Positions 1 to 11,018 of a DNA stretch of 64,000 nucleotides are shown in pieces. The notes under the pieces are model-generated. The model had not been told where the DNA came from. It searched no databases and saw nothing but the letters and a program-made list of their open reading frames with translations. A program made the translations under genes and the position numbers. This DNA comes from Dugong dugon (lineage: Eukaryota > Chordata > Mammalia > Sirenia > Dugongidae), in contig CM057465.1 in the NCBI GenBank assembly GCA_030035585.1, forward strand, positions 34,552,001 through 34,616,000, given 5' to 3'. Position 1 is the first letter of the stretch; every line of letters begins with the position of its first letter.

Positions 1-1123
1 AGAGGCCTATTTAAATTCAGTCCAGGGAAGGTGATGGGATTAGAGGGGGAAGGGTCCCTAATTGGGCAGGTCAGGAAAAAGACTGAAACTTCTGAGACGA
101 GCAAGGACAGGGGAAAGACATTTCAGGCAAAGAAAATGTGTTCAGTACCACACTTGGCTAACTTAAATTTTTGCCTGTTTTATTTCCTCCTTCTACTTTT
201 TCGGTAGAAATTGCTAGTCAGTAGGAAAATTGGCAAGAGAGTAGAGAGAAGAAAAGAAAAGGCCGTAAATCATTTATAAGTTTAATAGTATATATTTGAG
301 TTTGAAAATTTGGTTAAGATACTAGATATCCAGATGAATTAAAATATGGACAACATGCCTAAAGTCACCACCATCACCCTCAGAGTGTTTTCAAGTGATC
401 TTTTCAGCAAATGGCAGGCTTATATGTTTTTCAGAATTTTTTACAAAATTTCCAGCTAAAGAAAGTTTGAGTGCTAACAAGTGTTATCTAATGTTACTAC
501 CTATTTGTTATATAGAGTTATAGTTATTTAGCTGGAAATAATGGTATTTTAGTTCCTAGGCAGAATATGTCTGTTGTAAGTAATATTGTCTTTACATAAA
601 ATCATCTGAGATTCTGAGAACAGATTAAATTCAGCCGATCATCATCTACATCTATAATACATGACTTTTGACTGTGTTGATTCTAAAACATTGGGTATGA
701 TTCTGTGTTAGATTTTAATTTATACAGTAGCACACTGTTTATAGAGCACTGTCTTCTGGTATGTGAGGCAATTTGGAGAAGAGATACTGCTCTTCTTTCC
801 ATAACTTCTTGTTTAAGACAGTAAGATATCTTTAGCTTGCTGAAGTAGGTTTGTTTGAAAATCTTTGAATGCATCTTTTTTTGTATTAAATAACTGGTAC
901 TTTCCTTTGTCTCTTTGTTCACATGTAATAACAAATGCTTAGATTTGCATGAAAGGGGTTCCCCAAGGATTATAATATCACATTTGTGCCTATTCAACTT
1001 AATAACTTTATAAAAATGAAATAAAACTATTTCTTTTACGGACACAACTGAAGATCTCATTAATGGTTTTTTTGGTAGTGATTGAAGGGAGGCTCTGAAG
1101 ATGAGCTTCCATGAGTAGCATTC
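1..1123. other. unique-looking AT-rich DNA, no gene seen
   Basis: I see no splice-bounded exon, RNA gene or recognisable repeat here. An open frame on the minus strand that enters this stretch from the right takes its first residues from the neighbouring RTE 3' end and has no support of its own. Confidence 0.6.
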
Positions 1124-1617
1124 TGTTGTTGTTAGGTGCCGTTGAGTCAGTTCCAACTCATAGGGACCCCTGTGTACAACAGAACAAAACACTGCCCAGT
1201 CCTGCGCCCTCCTGATGATCACTGTTATGCTTGAGCCCATTGTTGCAGCCACTGTTAATCCATCTTGTTGAGGGTCTTCCTCTTTTTCGCTGATCCTCTA
1301 CCAAGCATGACGTCCTTCTTCAGGGACAGATCCTTCTTGATGATATGTCCGAACTATGGGAGACTAAGTCTCATCATCCTCCCTTCTAAGGAGCATTCTG
1401 GCTGTACTTCTTCCAGGAAAGATTTGTTTATTCTTTTGGCAGTCCATGGTATATTCAATATTCTTCTCAAACACCACGACTCAAAGGTGTCAGTTCTTCT
1501 TCAGTCTTCCTTATTCATTGTCTAGCTTTCACATGCCTATGAGACCATTGAAAACACAATGGCTTGGGTCAGGTGCACCTTAGTCCTCAAAGTGACATCT
1601 TTGCTTTTTAACATTTT
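1124..1617 (-). mobile_element. RTE (BovB-like) LINE, 3' part, left of a large insertion
   Basis: Read on the minus strand this is the end of an RTE-type element. The last codons of the ORF and the terminal 'ggcacctaacaacaac' are visible, so the element's 3' end is at the left. The same sequence recurs at 28053-28560, where the encoded C-terminus reads 'YFGHIIRRNQCLEKDIMLGK', typical of the RTE/BovB C-terminal region. The element stops abruptly at a 16-bp target-site duplication and resumes at 16188, so the two parts are one element split by an L1 insertion. Several stops show it is dead. Confidence 0.85.
1602..1617. repeat. left target-site duplication of L1 copy A
   Basis: The sequence tgctttttaacatttt is repeated at 16172-16187 as tgctttttaaaatttt (15 of 16 identical). 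Joining the two flanks restores the RTE reading '...cattttaaagaggtc...'. The nick TTTT/AA is the preferred L1 endonuclease site. Confidence 0.85.
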
Positions 1618-4464
1618 ACTCTTTTGGTGAAGTCTTTTGATGAGCATAAGTGTTTGATTTTTAAGAGCTCCCAATTATCTAGTCTCTCTTCTAGCACTTG
1701 TGCATTGTTACTTATGGTTTGTATTGTGTTTATGCCATGTATTAGGGCTCATAGCATTGTCTCTATTTTTTCTTCCATGATCTTTATTGTTTTCGATTTT
1801 GTATTTAAGTCTTTGAGTTAGTTTTTGTGCATGGTGTGAAGTATGGGTCTTGTTTAATTTTTTTGTAGATGAATATCCAGTTATGCCAGCACCATTTGTT
1901 AAAGAGACTGTCTTTTCCCCAATTAACGGAATTTGGGCCTTTGTCAAATATTAGCTGCTCGTAAGTGGATGAATTTATGTCTGGATTCTCAATTCTGTTC
2001 CATTGGCCTAGATATCTGTTGTTGTACCAGTACCAGGCTGTTTTGACTACCTTAGCGGTAAAATAGGTTCTAAAATCAGGTAGGTTCTTCTTCTTGAGTA
2101 ATGCTTTACTTATTCGGGGCCTCTTTCCATACCATATGAAGTTGGTAATTTTTTTCTCCATCTCATTAAAAAATGCCGTTGGAATTTGGATTGGGATTTC
2201 ACTGTATTTGTAGATACCTTTGGGTAGAATTGACATTTTCACAATGTTAAGTCTTCCTATCCATGAGCAAAGTATGTTTCTCCACTTATGTAGGTCTCTT
2301 TTGGTTTCTTGCAGTAGTGTCTTGTAGTTTTCATTGTCTAGGTCTTTTACGTCTCTGGTTAGATTTATTTCTAAGTATTTTATCTTCTTGGGGGCTATTG
2401 TAAATGGTATTGATTTTGTGATTTCCTCTTCGAGGTTCTCTTTGTTGGTGTAAAGGAATCCAACTGATTTTTGTATGTTTATCTTGTATCTGGAAACTTT
2501 GTTGAAATCTTCTATTAGTTCCAGTAGTTTTCTTGTGGATTCTTTGGGTTTTCTGTGTATAAGGTCATATCACCTGCAAATAGAGATACTCTGACTTCTT
2601 CCCTACCAATTTGGATGCCCTTTATTTCTTCTTCTAGCCTAATTGCTCTGGCTATGTCCTCCAGCACAATGTTGAATAAGAGTGGTGATAAATGGCATCC
2701 TTGTCTGGTTCGTGTTCTCAAGGGGAATGCTTTGAAAGTCTCTCCATTTAGGATGATGTTGGCTGTTGGCTTTGTGTAAATGCCCTTAATTATATTGAGG
2801 AATTCCCCTTCTATTCCTACTTTGTTGAGAGTTTTTGTCATGAATGGGTGTTGGACCTTTGTTAAATGCCTTTTCTGCATCAGTTGATAAGATCATATGG
2901 TTCTTGTCTTTTGTTTTATTTACGTGATGGATTACATGGATTGTTTTTCTAATGTTGAACCATCCCTGCATACCTGGTGTAAATCCCACTTGATCATGGT
3001 GAATTATTTTTTTGATATTTTGCTGAATTCTATTGGCTAGAATTTTGTTGAGGATTTTTGTGTCAATGTTCATAAGGGATATCGGTCTCTAATTTTCTTT
3101 CATTGTGGTGTCTTTCCCTGGTTTTGGTATCAGGGTTCTGCTGGCTTCATAGAATGAGTTTGGGAGTATTCCATCCTTTTCTATGCTCCAGAATACCTTT
3201 AGTAGTAGTGGCGTTAACTTTTCTATGAAAGTTTGGTAGAATTCTCTGATGAAGCTATCCAGGCCAGGGCTTTTTTTTTGTTGGGAGTTTTTAAATTACC
3301 GTTTCAATCTCTTCCTTTGTTAAGGGTTTATTTAGTTGTTCTGCTTCTGTTTGTGTTAGTTAAGGTAGGTATTGAGTTTCTAGAAATTTGTCCATTTCCT
3401 CTACGTTTTCAAATTTGTTAGAGTACAATTTTTCATAGTATTCTGTTATGATTCTTTTAATTTCAATTGGGTCTGTTGTGATATCACTCATCTCATTTCT
3501 TATACGGGTTATCTGCTTCTCCTGTTTTTCTTAGTTTGGCCAATGGTTTATCAATTTTGTTGATCTTTTCAAAGAACCAGCTTTTGGTCTTGTTAACTCT
3601 TTCAATAGTTTTTCTGTTCTCTATTTCATTTAATTCTGCTCCAGTTCTTTGTATTTCCTCTCCTCCGGTGCCTGAGGGCTTCTTTTGCTGCTCTCTTTCT
3701 ACTTGTTCCAGTTGTAGGGTAAATGTTTTGATTATGGCGCTTTCTTCTTTTTGGATGTGTGCATTTATTGCTATAAACTGACCTCTGAGCACTGCTTTTG
3801 CTGTCTCCCAAAGGTTCTGGGAGAATGTGTTTTCATTCTCATTTGATTCTATGAATTTGCTTATTCCATCCTTAATTTCTTCTATAACCCAGTAGTTTTT
3901 GAGCAAGGTGTTGTTCAGTTTACACGTGTTTGATTTTTTTCTCTTGCTTTCTCTGTTATTGATTTCTACTTTTATGGCTTTATGGTCAGAAAAGATGCTT
4001 TGTGATATTTTGATGCTGTGGATTTTGTTAAGGCTTGCTTTATGGCCTAATATGTGGTCTATTCTGGAGAATGTTCCATGTGCATTAGAAAAGAAAGTAT
4101 ACTTGGCAGCTGTTGGGTGGAGTGTTCAGTAAATGTGTATGAGATCAAGTTGGTTGATTGTAGCATTTAGATCTTATGTATCTTTGTTGAGCTACTTTCT
4201 GGATGTTCTGTCCTTCACTGAAAGTGATGTGTTGAAGTCTCGTACTACTGTTGTGGAGCTGTCTATCTCTTTTTTCAATGCTGTTGGAGTTTGTTTTATG
4301 TATTTAGGAGCCCTGTTGTTGGGTGTGTAAATCTTTATTATAGTTATGTCCCCCTCATGTACTGACCCTTTAATCATTGTATAGTGTCCGTCTTTATCCT
4401 TTGTGGTGGATTTTACTTTAAAGTCTGTTTTGTCAGAGATTAATATTGCCACTCCTGCTTTTTT
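1618..4464 (-). pseudogene. L1 copy A, ORF2 (reverse transcriptase part), 3'-truncated
   Basis: This is the middle and C-terminal part of an L1 ORF2 protein on the minus strand, broken by many stops and frameshifts. Recognisable blocks are the reverse-transcriptase region (around 2515-3073, with 'HHDQVGF' and '[10 protein letters not shown]') and '[15 protein letters not shown]' near 1880. The catalytic box reads FAGD instead of FADD (about 2570), so the polymerase site is lost. The end of ORF2 (about 245 codons) and the whole 3' UTR are absent: the sequence begins inside ORF2 directly after the target-site duplication. The N-terminal part lies beyond the inserted L1 copy B, at 12620-12827. 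Confidence 0.88.
4452..4464. repeat. left target-site duplication of L1 copy B
   Basis: The 13-bp sequence ctcctgctttttt is found again, unchanged, at 12607-12619. Joining the flanks restores the ORF2 sequence of L1 copy A. Confidence 0.85.
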
Positions 4465-5662
4465 ATTTATGTATTTATTTTTGATTGTACTTCAGGTGAA
4501 GGTTTGCAGAACAAATAGTTTCTCATGAAACAGTAGTACACACATTGTTTTATGACATGGGTTAACAAACCCATGACATGTCAACCCTCTCCCTTCTCGA
4601 CCTTTTTTCTTTTTCTTTTTTGGTGGAAATACACATAGCCAAAGATACACCATTTCAAAAATTTCTACATGCACAGTTCAGGGACATCGACTACACTCTT
4701 CCAATTGTGCTGCTATTCTCACTTTAGGTGAAGGTTTACAGAACAAAATAGTTTCTCATTAAACAGTTAGTACACATGTTGCCCTATGACAATGGTTAAC
4801 AACCTCACTACGCATCAACACTATCTTTGCTCAACCTTGGGTTCCCTATCACCAGCTTTCCAGTCCCCTTCTCCTTCTAGCCCTTGTCCCTGGACTGCTG
4901 TGCCTCATTAGTCTCGTTTTGTTTTATGAGGCTGTCCAATCCCCGGCTGAATGGTGGACCTCGGAAGTGACTTCACCACTGAGCTAAAAGGGTATCTGGG
5001 GGCCGTAGTCTCGGGGTTTCTCCAGTTTCCTTTAGGCCAGTAAATCTGGTCTTTTTTGTGAGTTAGAATTTTGTTCTACATCCTTCTCCAGCTCTGTCCA
5101 GAATGCTCTGTTGTGATCCCGGTCGGAACAGCCAGTGATGGTATCCAGGCACCATCTAGCTGTACTGGACTCAGTGTGGTGGAGGCCTGGGTAGCTGTGG
5201 TCCATTAGTCCTTTGGACTAATCTTTTCCTTGTATCCTGTTCTCTTCATCTCTTGTGCTCCCAAAGGGATGAGACCAGTGGAGTATCTTAGATGCCAGTG
5301 GAGTATCTTAGATGACTGTCCACAGGCTTTTAAGACCCCACATGCTACTCACCAACGTAGAACGTAGAACACTGTCTTTATAAACTGTGTTATGCCAATT
5401 GAGCTAGATGTTCCCCGAGACCATGGTCCCCACAGCCCTCTGCACTGGAATTCAGTCCCTCAGAGTTTGGATGTGTCTATGGAGCTTCCATGACCTTGCC
5501 TTGTAAAAGTTGTGCTGGTTTCCCCAGTATTGTGTACTGTCTCACCCTTCACCCAAGATACCACTTAATCTATTGCCTTTTTAGTGTTTCCCGCCAACCC
5601 TTCCCATCCCTGGTAACCAACAAAGATAGTTACTTTTTGTGTGTAAACTTTTTCATGGGTTT
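4465..5662 (-). other. 3' UTR and tail of L1 copy B
   Basis: About 1.2 kb between the ORF2 stop and the tail. A module of about 115 bp, starting with the 'gtgaaggttt(g/a)cagaacaaa' motif, occurs twice (from about 4492 and from about 4729), separated by an internal A-rich tract (minus strand, about 4600-4622). A small local duplication of 'ccagtggagtatcttagatg' lies at about 5276-5314 and is absent from the other L1 copies. Confidence 0.75.
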
Positions 5663-8600
5663 TTACAATAGAGGTCTCATACAATATTTGTCCTTTTGTG
5701 ATTGACTTGTTTCACTCAGCATAATGTCCTGCAGTTTCATCCATGTTATGAGATACTTCACTAATTCATCATTGTTCTTTCTCATTGCATAGTACTCCAT
5801 TGTATGCATGTACCATAGTTTGTTTATCCATTCATCTGTTGATGGGCATCTAGGTTGTTTCCATCGTTTTGCTATTGTGAACAATGCTGCCATGAACATA
5901 GGTGTGCATATGTCTATTCGAGTGACGACTCTTATTTTTCTAGGATATAGTCCTATGAGTGGAATTTCTAGATCGAATAGTATGTCTATTTCTAGCTTTC
6001 TGAGGAAGCACCATATCATTTTCCAAAATGGTTGTATCATTTAGCATTCCCACCAGCAGTGCATAAGAGTTCCAGTCTCCCCGCAGCCCCTGCAACATTT
6101 GTTATTTCCAGTGTTTTTGATTCGTGCCAGTAATGCTGGGGTGAGATGGTATCTCGTTGTGGTTTTAATTTGCATTTCTCTAATGGCTAGTGATCCCGAG
6201 CATTTCCTCATGTGTCTGTTGGCCATTTGAATGTCTTCTTTGGTGAAGTGTCTGTTCATTTCCTTTGCCCATTTTTTAATAGGATTATTTGTCTTTTTGT
6301 TGTAGAGGTGTTGGATTTTCTTGTAGATCATGGAGATTAGACCTTTGTCTGACTTGTACTGTCCAAAAATTTTTTCCCAGCCTGTAGCTTCTCTTTTTAC
6401 TCTTTTGGTGAAGTCTTTTGAAGAGCATAGGTGTTTGATTTTTAGAAGATCCCAGTTATCTAGCTTATCTATTGGGGTTTGTGCATTGATGGTTATGGTT
6501 TGTTTCCTGTTAATGCCGTATATTAATGCCTGAAGTGTTGGTCCTATTTTTTCTTCTATGAACTTTATAGTTCTAGGCTTTATATTCAGGTCTTTGATCT
6601 ATTTTGAAGTAGTTTTTGTATATGGTGTGAGGTATGGGTCCTGTTTCATTTTTTTGCAGATGAATATCCAGTTTTGCCAGCACCATTTGTTAAAAAGACT
6701 GTCTTTTCCCCATTTGATGGACTTTGGGCCCTTGGCGAAGATCAGGTGACTGTAGGTGGATGGATTTATATCTGGGTTCTCAATTCTGTTCCATTGGTCA
6801 ATGTATCTTTCGTTGTACCAGTACCAGGCTGTTTTGACTACTGTAGCTGTATAGTAGGTTCTGAGTCAGGTAGTGTGAGTCCTCCAACTTGATTCTTTTT
6901 CTTCAGTAGTGCTTTACTTATTCGGGGCTTTTCCCTTTCCATATAAAGTTAATGATTAGTTTTTCCATCTCTTTGAAGAATGCTGTTGGTATTTGGATCG
7001 GGATTGCATTGTATTTATAAATTGCTTAGGGTAGAATTATCATTTTCACAATGTTGAGTCTGCCTATCCATGAGCATGGTATGTTTTTCCATTTATGTAG
7101 ATCCCTTTGGGTTTCATGCAGTAGTGTTTTGTAGTTTTCTTTGTATAGGTCTTTTACATCCCTAGTCAGATTTATTCCTAAGTATTTTATCTTTTTAGGG
7201 GCTATTGAAAATGGAATTGTTTTCCTGATTTCCTTTTCATCGTTCTCCTTCCTGGTGTACAGGAATCCAAATGATTTTTGAGTGTTTATCTTGTATCCTG
7301 CTACTCTGCTGAATCTTCCTGTTAGTTCCAGTAGATATCTTGTTGAGTCTTTAGGGTTTTCTATGTATAGTATCTTATCATCTGCAAACAGGGACAGTTT
7401 AACTTCTTCATTACCAATTTGGATGCCCTTTATTTCTTTCTCTTGCCTTATTGCTCTAGCTAGAACTTCCAGCACGATGTTAAATAGGAGGGTGATTAAG
7501 GGCATTCTTGTCTTGTTCCTGTTCTCAAGGGGAATGTTTTCAGCCTCTCTCCATTAAGAATGATGTTGGCCGTTGGTTTTGCATAGATGCCCTTTATTAT
7601 GTTGAGATATTTCCCTTCTATACCTATTTGATTGAGAGTTTTTATCAGGAATGAGTGTTGGACTTTTTCAAATGCCTTTTCTGCGTCAATGGAGATGATC
7701 ATGTGATTCTTTTCTTTCCTTTTATTTATGTGGTGGATTACGTTGATTGATTTCCTAATGTTGAACCATCCTTGCATACCTGTTATGAATTCTACTTGGT
7801 CGTGGTGTATTATTTTTTTGATATGACGCTGAATTCTGTTGACTAGAATTTTGTTCAGAATTTTTGCATCTATATTCATGAGAGATATTGGTCTGTAATT
7901 TTCTTTTTTTGTGATGTCTTTGCCTGGTTTTGGTATCAGCGTTATGCTGGCTTCATAGAATGAATTAGGAAGTGTTGCTTCCTCTTCTATGCTCTGAAAT
8001 ATCTTGAGTAGTACTATTACAAGCTTTTCTGTAAATCTTTTGTAGAATTCTCCATTGAAGCCATCTGGGCCAGGCCTTTTTTTGGTTGGGAGTTTTTTTT
8101 TATTACCCTTTCAATGTCTTCTCTTGTTATGGGTCTGTTCAGATTTTCAACATCACTCTTGTAGTTTGGGTAGGCCGTGTGTTTCTAGAAATTTATCCAT
8201 CTTCTCTAGGTTTTCAAGTTTGTTGGAGTATAGTTTTTCATAATAGTCTGTTATAATTCTTTTTATTTCATTTGGATCTGTTGTAATGTCCCCCATTTCA
8301 TTTCTTATTTGGGTTATTTGTGTCCTCTCCTTCTTTTCTTTTGTCAGGCTGGCCAGTGGTTTGTCGATTTTGTTGATTCTTTCAAAGAACCAAGTTTTGG
8401 TTTTGTTGATTCTTTCTATTGTTTTTCTGTTCTCTATTTCATTTATTTCTGCTCTGATCTTTATTATTTCCTTTCTTCCGGTGGCTGGGGCCTTTTTTTT
8501 TTTTTTTTTTTTGCTGTTGTCTTTCTATTTGTTTGAGTTTTGTGGTTAATGTTTAGATTTTTCCCTTTCTTCTTTTTTTGATGTGTGCATCTATTGCTAT

Positions 8601-9494
8601 AAATTGACCTCTGAGGCTGCCTTTGATGTGTTCCGAAGGTTTTGGTATGATGCGTTTTCATTCTTATCTGATTCTAGGAATTTTTTTATTACATCTCTGA
8701 TTTTTTCTTCTCTTACCCCCTGATATGTAAGCAGGGTATTAGTTTCCGTGTAATTGATTTTTTTTCCTTGCTCCTTCTGTTGTTAATTTCTTCCTTGATG
8801 GCATTGTGGTCAGAGAAGATACTTTGAATTATCTGAACGTTTTGGATCTTGTTGAGGATTGCTCTGTGGCCCAAGATGTGGTCTATTCTGGAGAACGTTC
8901 CAAGTGCATTGGAAAAGAATGTGTACTTTACAGCTGTTGGATGGAGTGTTCTGTATATGTCTGTGAGGTCAAGTTGGCTGATGGTGCCCTTTAGGTCTTC
9001 TGTATCTTTGCTGAGTTTCTTTTTAGTTGTTCTGTCCTTTACTGAGTGTGGTGTGTTGAAGTCTCCTACTATTATTGTGGAACTGCCAATTTCTCTTTTC
9101 AGTGTTGTTAGAGTTTGTTTTATGTATTTTGGAGCCTTGTCATTGGGTGCGTGGATGTTTATTATGGTTATGTCTTCATGTTGGATCATCCCCTTAATCA
9201 TTGTATAGTGACCTGGTTTTTCTTTTATGGTGGATTTTGTTTTAGAGTCTATTTTATCTGAGATTAGTCTTGCCACTTCTTCTCTTTTTAGTAGTTGTTA
9301 GCTTGATGTATTTTTTTCCAACTTTTGACTTTTAATAAATTCACGTCTTTTTTTCTAAGGTGTGTCTCTTATAGACAGCATATTGATAGATCGTGTTTTT
9401 TTATCCATTCTGTCACTCTCCGTCTCTTTATAGGTGCATTGAGTCCACTTACATTCAGTGTATGTATTGATAGATGTGAGTTTGTTGCTGTCAT
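5663..9494 (-). pseudogene. L1 ORF2 (endonuclease-reverse transcriptase), copy B, broken
   Basis: The span corresponds to about 1277 codons, the normal L1 ORF2p length. The start is ATG at 9494 (MTATNSHLS...). ORF2p would nick DNA and copy L1 RNA by target-primed reverse transcription. Endonuclease (about 8713-9494): Asn14 is kept, codon 42 is TAA just before the catalytic Glu43, and 'VGDFNTP' and 'SDHNAIK' blocks follow. Reverse transcriptase (about 7026-7879): 'HHDQVEF', '[10 protein letters not shown]' and an intact FADD box are visible but in different frames. C-terminal part (5663-6331): '[14 protein letters not shown]' and 'EYYAMRKN'. The frame changes and stops make it a pseudogene. 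Confidence 0.9.
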
Positions 9495-9906
9495 TTTGTA
9501 GTGTTTTTTTTTTTGTCGTGCTGAGGTTTTCTTTGTTCTTCTTACTCTCCTGTGCTGAGTTACTTTTGTTTGTGGATTTTTTTTGATTTCTTTTGTTTTT
9601 GCCGAGACTTTATGTTTTTCCTCTTTATTTTTATGAGTGTGTTAACTTTCTTTGTGGTTACCGTGAAATCTATTCATATCTTTCTAAGTTTAAAGGAGTC
9701 TAGTATTACTTGGTATTGCCTTGCCTTCCTCTCCATTAGAAGGTTCTATACCTTCACCGTTTATTCCCTCTTTTATTGTTCTGATGTTGTTTTTATTTGC
9801 AGATTAACTTGTCTGATTCCATGTTGTATTTCTTTTGGTTTTGGATAGACCTCGAGAGTTCATTTCCTAGATTGGTATATGGCTGATAGGATCTGGCGTC
9901 CTACAT
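9495..9906 (-). other. long spacer between L1 ORF1 and ORF2 (copy B)
   Basis: 412 bp separate the ORF1 stop from the ORF2 ATG, against 63 bp in human L1. ORF1 ends at its normal place after the C-terminal domain, so the spacer is not just a truncated ORF1. An A-tract (11 A on the sense strand) lies about 10 nt before the ORF2 start, and the same arrangement is present in copy C. Confidence 0.75.
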
Positions 9907-11018
9907 TCAGTCTGTGAGCTGAAGTTGTTTACTCTCGGATCGAAGAACCTCGTTTAATAATTCTTGTAAGTTTGTTTTGGTTTTTACATATTCCCTTAAC
10001 TTCTGTTTATCTGGAAATGTCCTAATTTCACCATCATATTTGAATGAGAGGTTTGCAGGATATATTATTCTTTGCTGGCAGTTTTTTTCTTTCAAGGTTT
10101 TTTATGTGTCATCCCATTGCCTTCTTGCCTGCATGGTTTCTGTCAAATAATCTGATCTTAGTCTTATTGTTTCTCCTCTGTATGTGACTTCTTGTTTTTC
10201 ACGTGCTGCTCTCAGGATTCTTTGTTTGTCTTTGGTTTTGGCGAGTGTAATTATGATATGCCTTGGTGATTTTCTTTTGGGGTCTGTCCTATATGGGGTT
10301 TGTTGAGCTTCTTGGATGGCCAGCTTTTAATCTTTTATGATCATGGGTAAGTTTTCTGTCTGTAATTCTTCAATGATCCTCTCTGTGTTTTCTGTTTTCT
10401 CCCCCATTTCTGGAACTTGGATCACTCGCAGATTTTTGCTTTTGATTATATCCCACATAACTCTCCGGTTCTCTTCATTTTTCTTTGTTCTTTTTTCTGA
10501 GTTTTCCTGAAACAGAGTTGTATCCAAGTGTTTGTCTTCAATTCCACTATCCTGTCTTCCACCATTTCAAATCTGCTCCTCAGGCCTTCTATGACACTAT
10601 CCATTTCTGAAATCTTGTTGTTTATTGTTTGGATTTCTAGTTGTTGTTTTCGTATAATTTCTAGTTGTGAATTGATTTTGACATTTTCTTCCTGCATTAT
10701 TTTCCTGAATTCTTCCATTTTTTTTCCCATTTTTTCCATGAATTTGTCTGCCTTTTCCATGAATATGTCTTTTTTCCCCCCATTTTTGTCTGCCTTTTGC
10801 TTCAACTCTTGGATAATTCTTAGTATTAGAGATTTGAATTCCCTATGAGGTAGTTTTAGTTCCTTTTCCTCCACTGGAAAGTAATTTGGTGTTTTATTTT
10901 GGATGCCTACTGGAACCATCCTGTCCTGTTTTTGTAAATGTTTTGATATTGTCTGCTGTCTTCGTGGCATGCAGTAGTTATTTTTCTCGTTTATTGATTG
11001 TAGATTTGTTTGTTTCAT
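9907..11018 (-). pseudogene. L1 ORF1 (RNA-binding chaperone), copy B, frameshifted
   Basis: About 370 codons. ORF1p normally forms trimers that coat L1 RNA. The ATG at 11018 opens 'MKQTNLQSINEKNN'; an internal Met lies before 'QQTISKHLQKQDRMVP', which is also conserved in copies C and D and may be the true start. A coiled-coil region rich in E/K/I/L follows (about 10560-10850), then the RRM region and a C-terminal domain with 'CQQRIIYPANLSFKYDGEIR' near the end (9907-10095). At least two frame breaks separate these blocks. Where C and D have a TAA codon after 'INSQLEII', this copy keeps CGA. Confidence 0.88.

Noticed and set aside
683..1252. 189-codon minus-strand open frame
   Set aside because: Its first part is the RTE C-terminal coding region and the rest is chance readthrough into AT-rich unique DNA.
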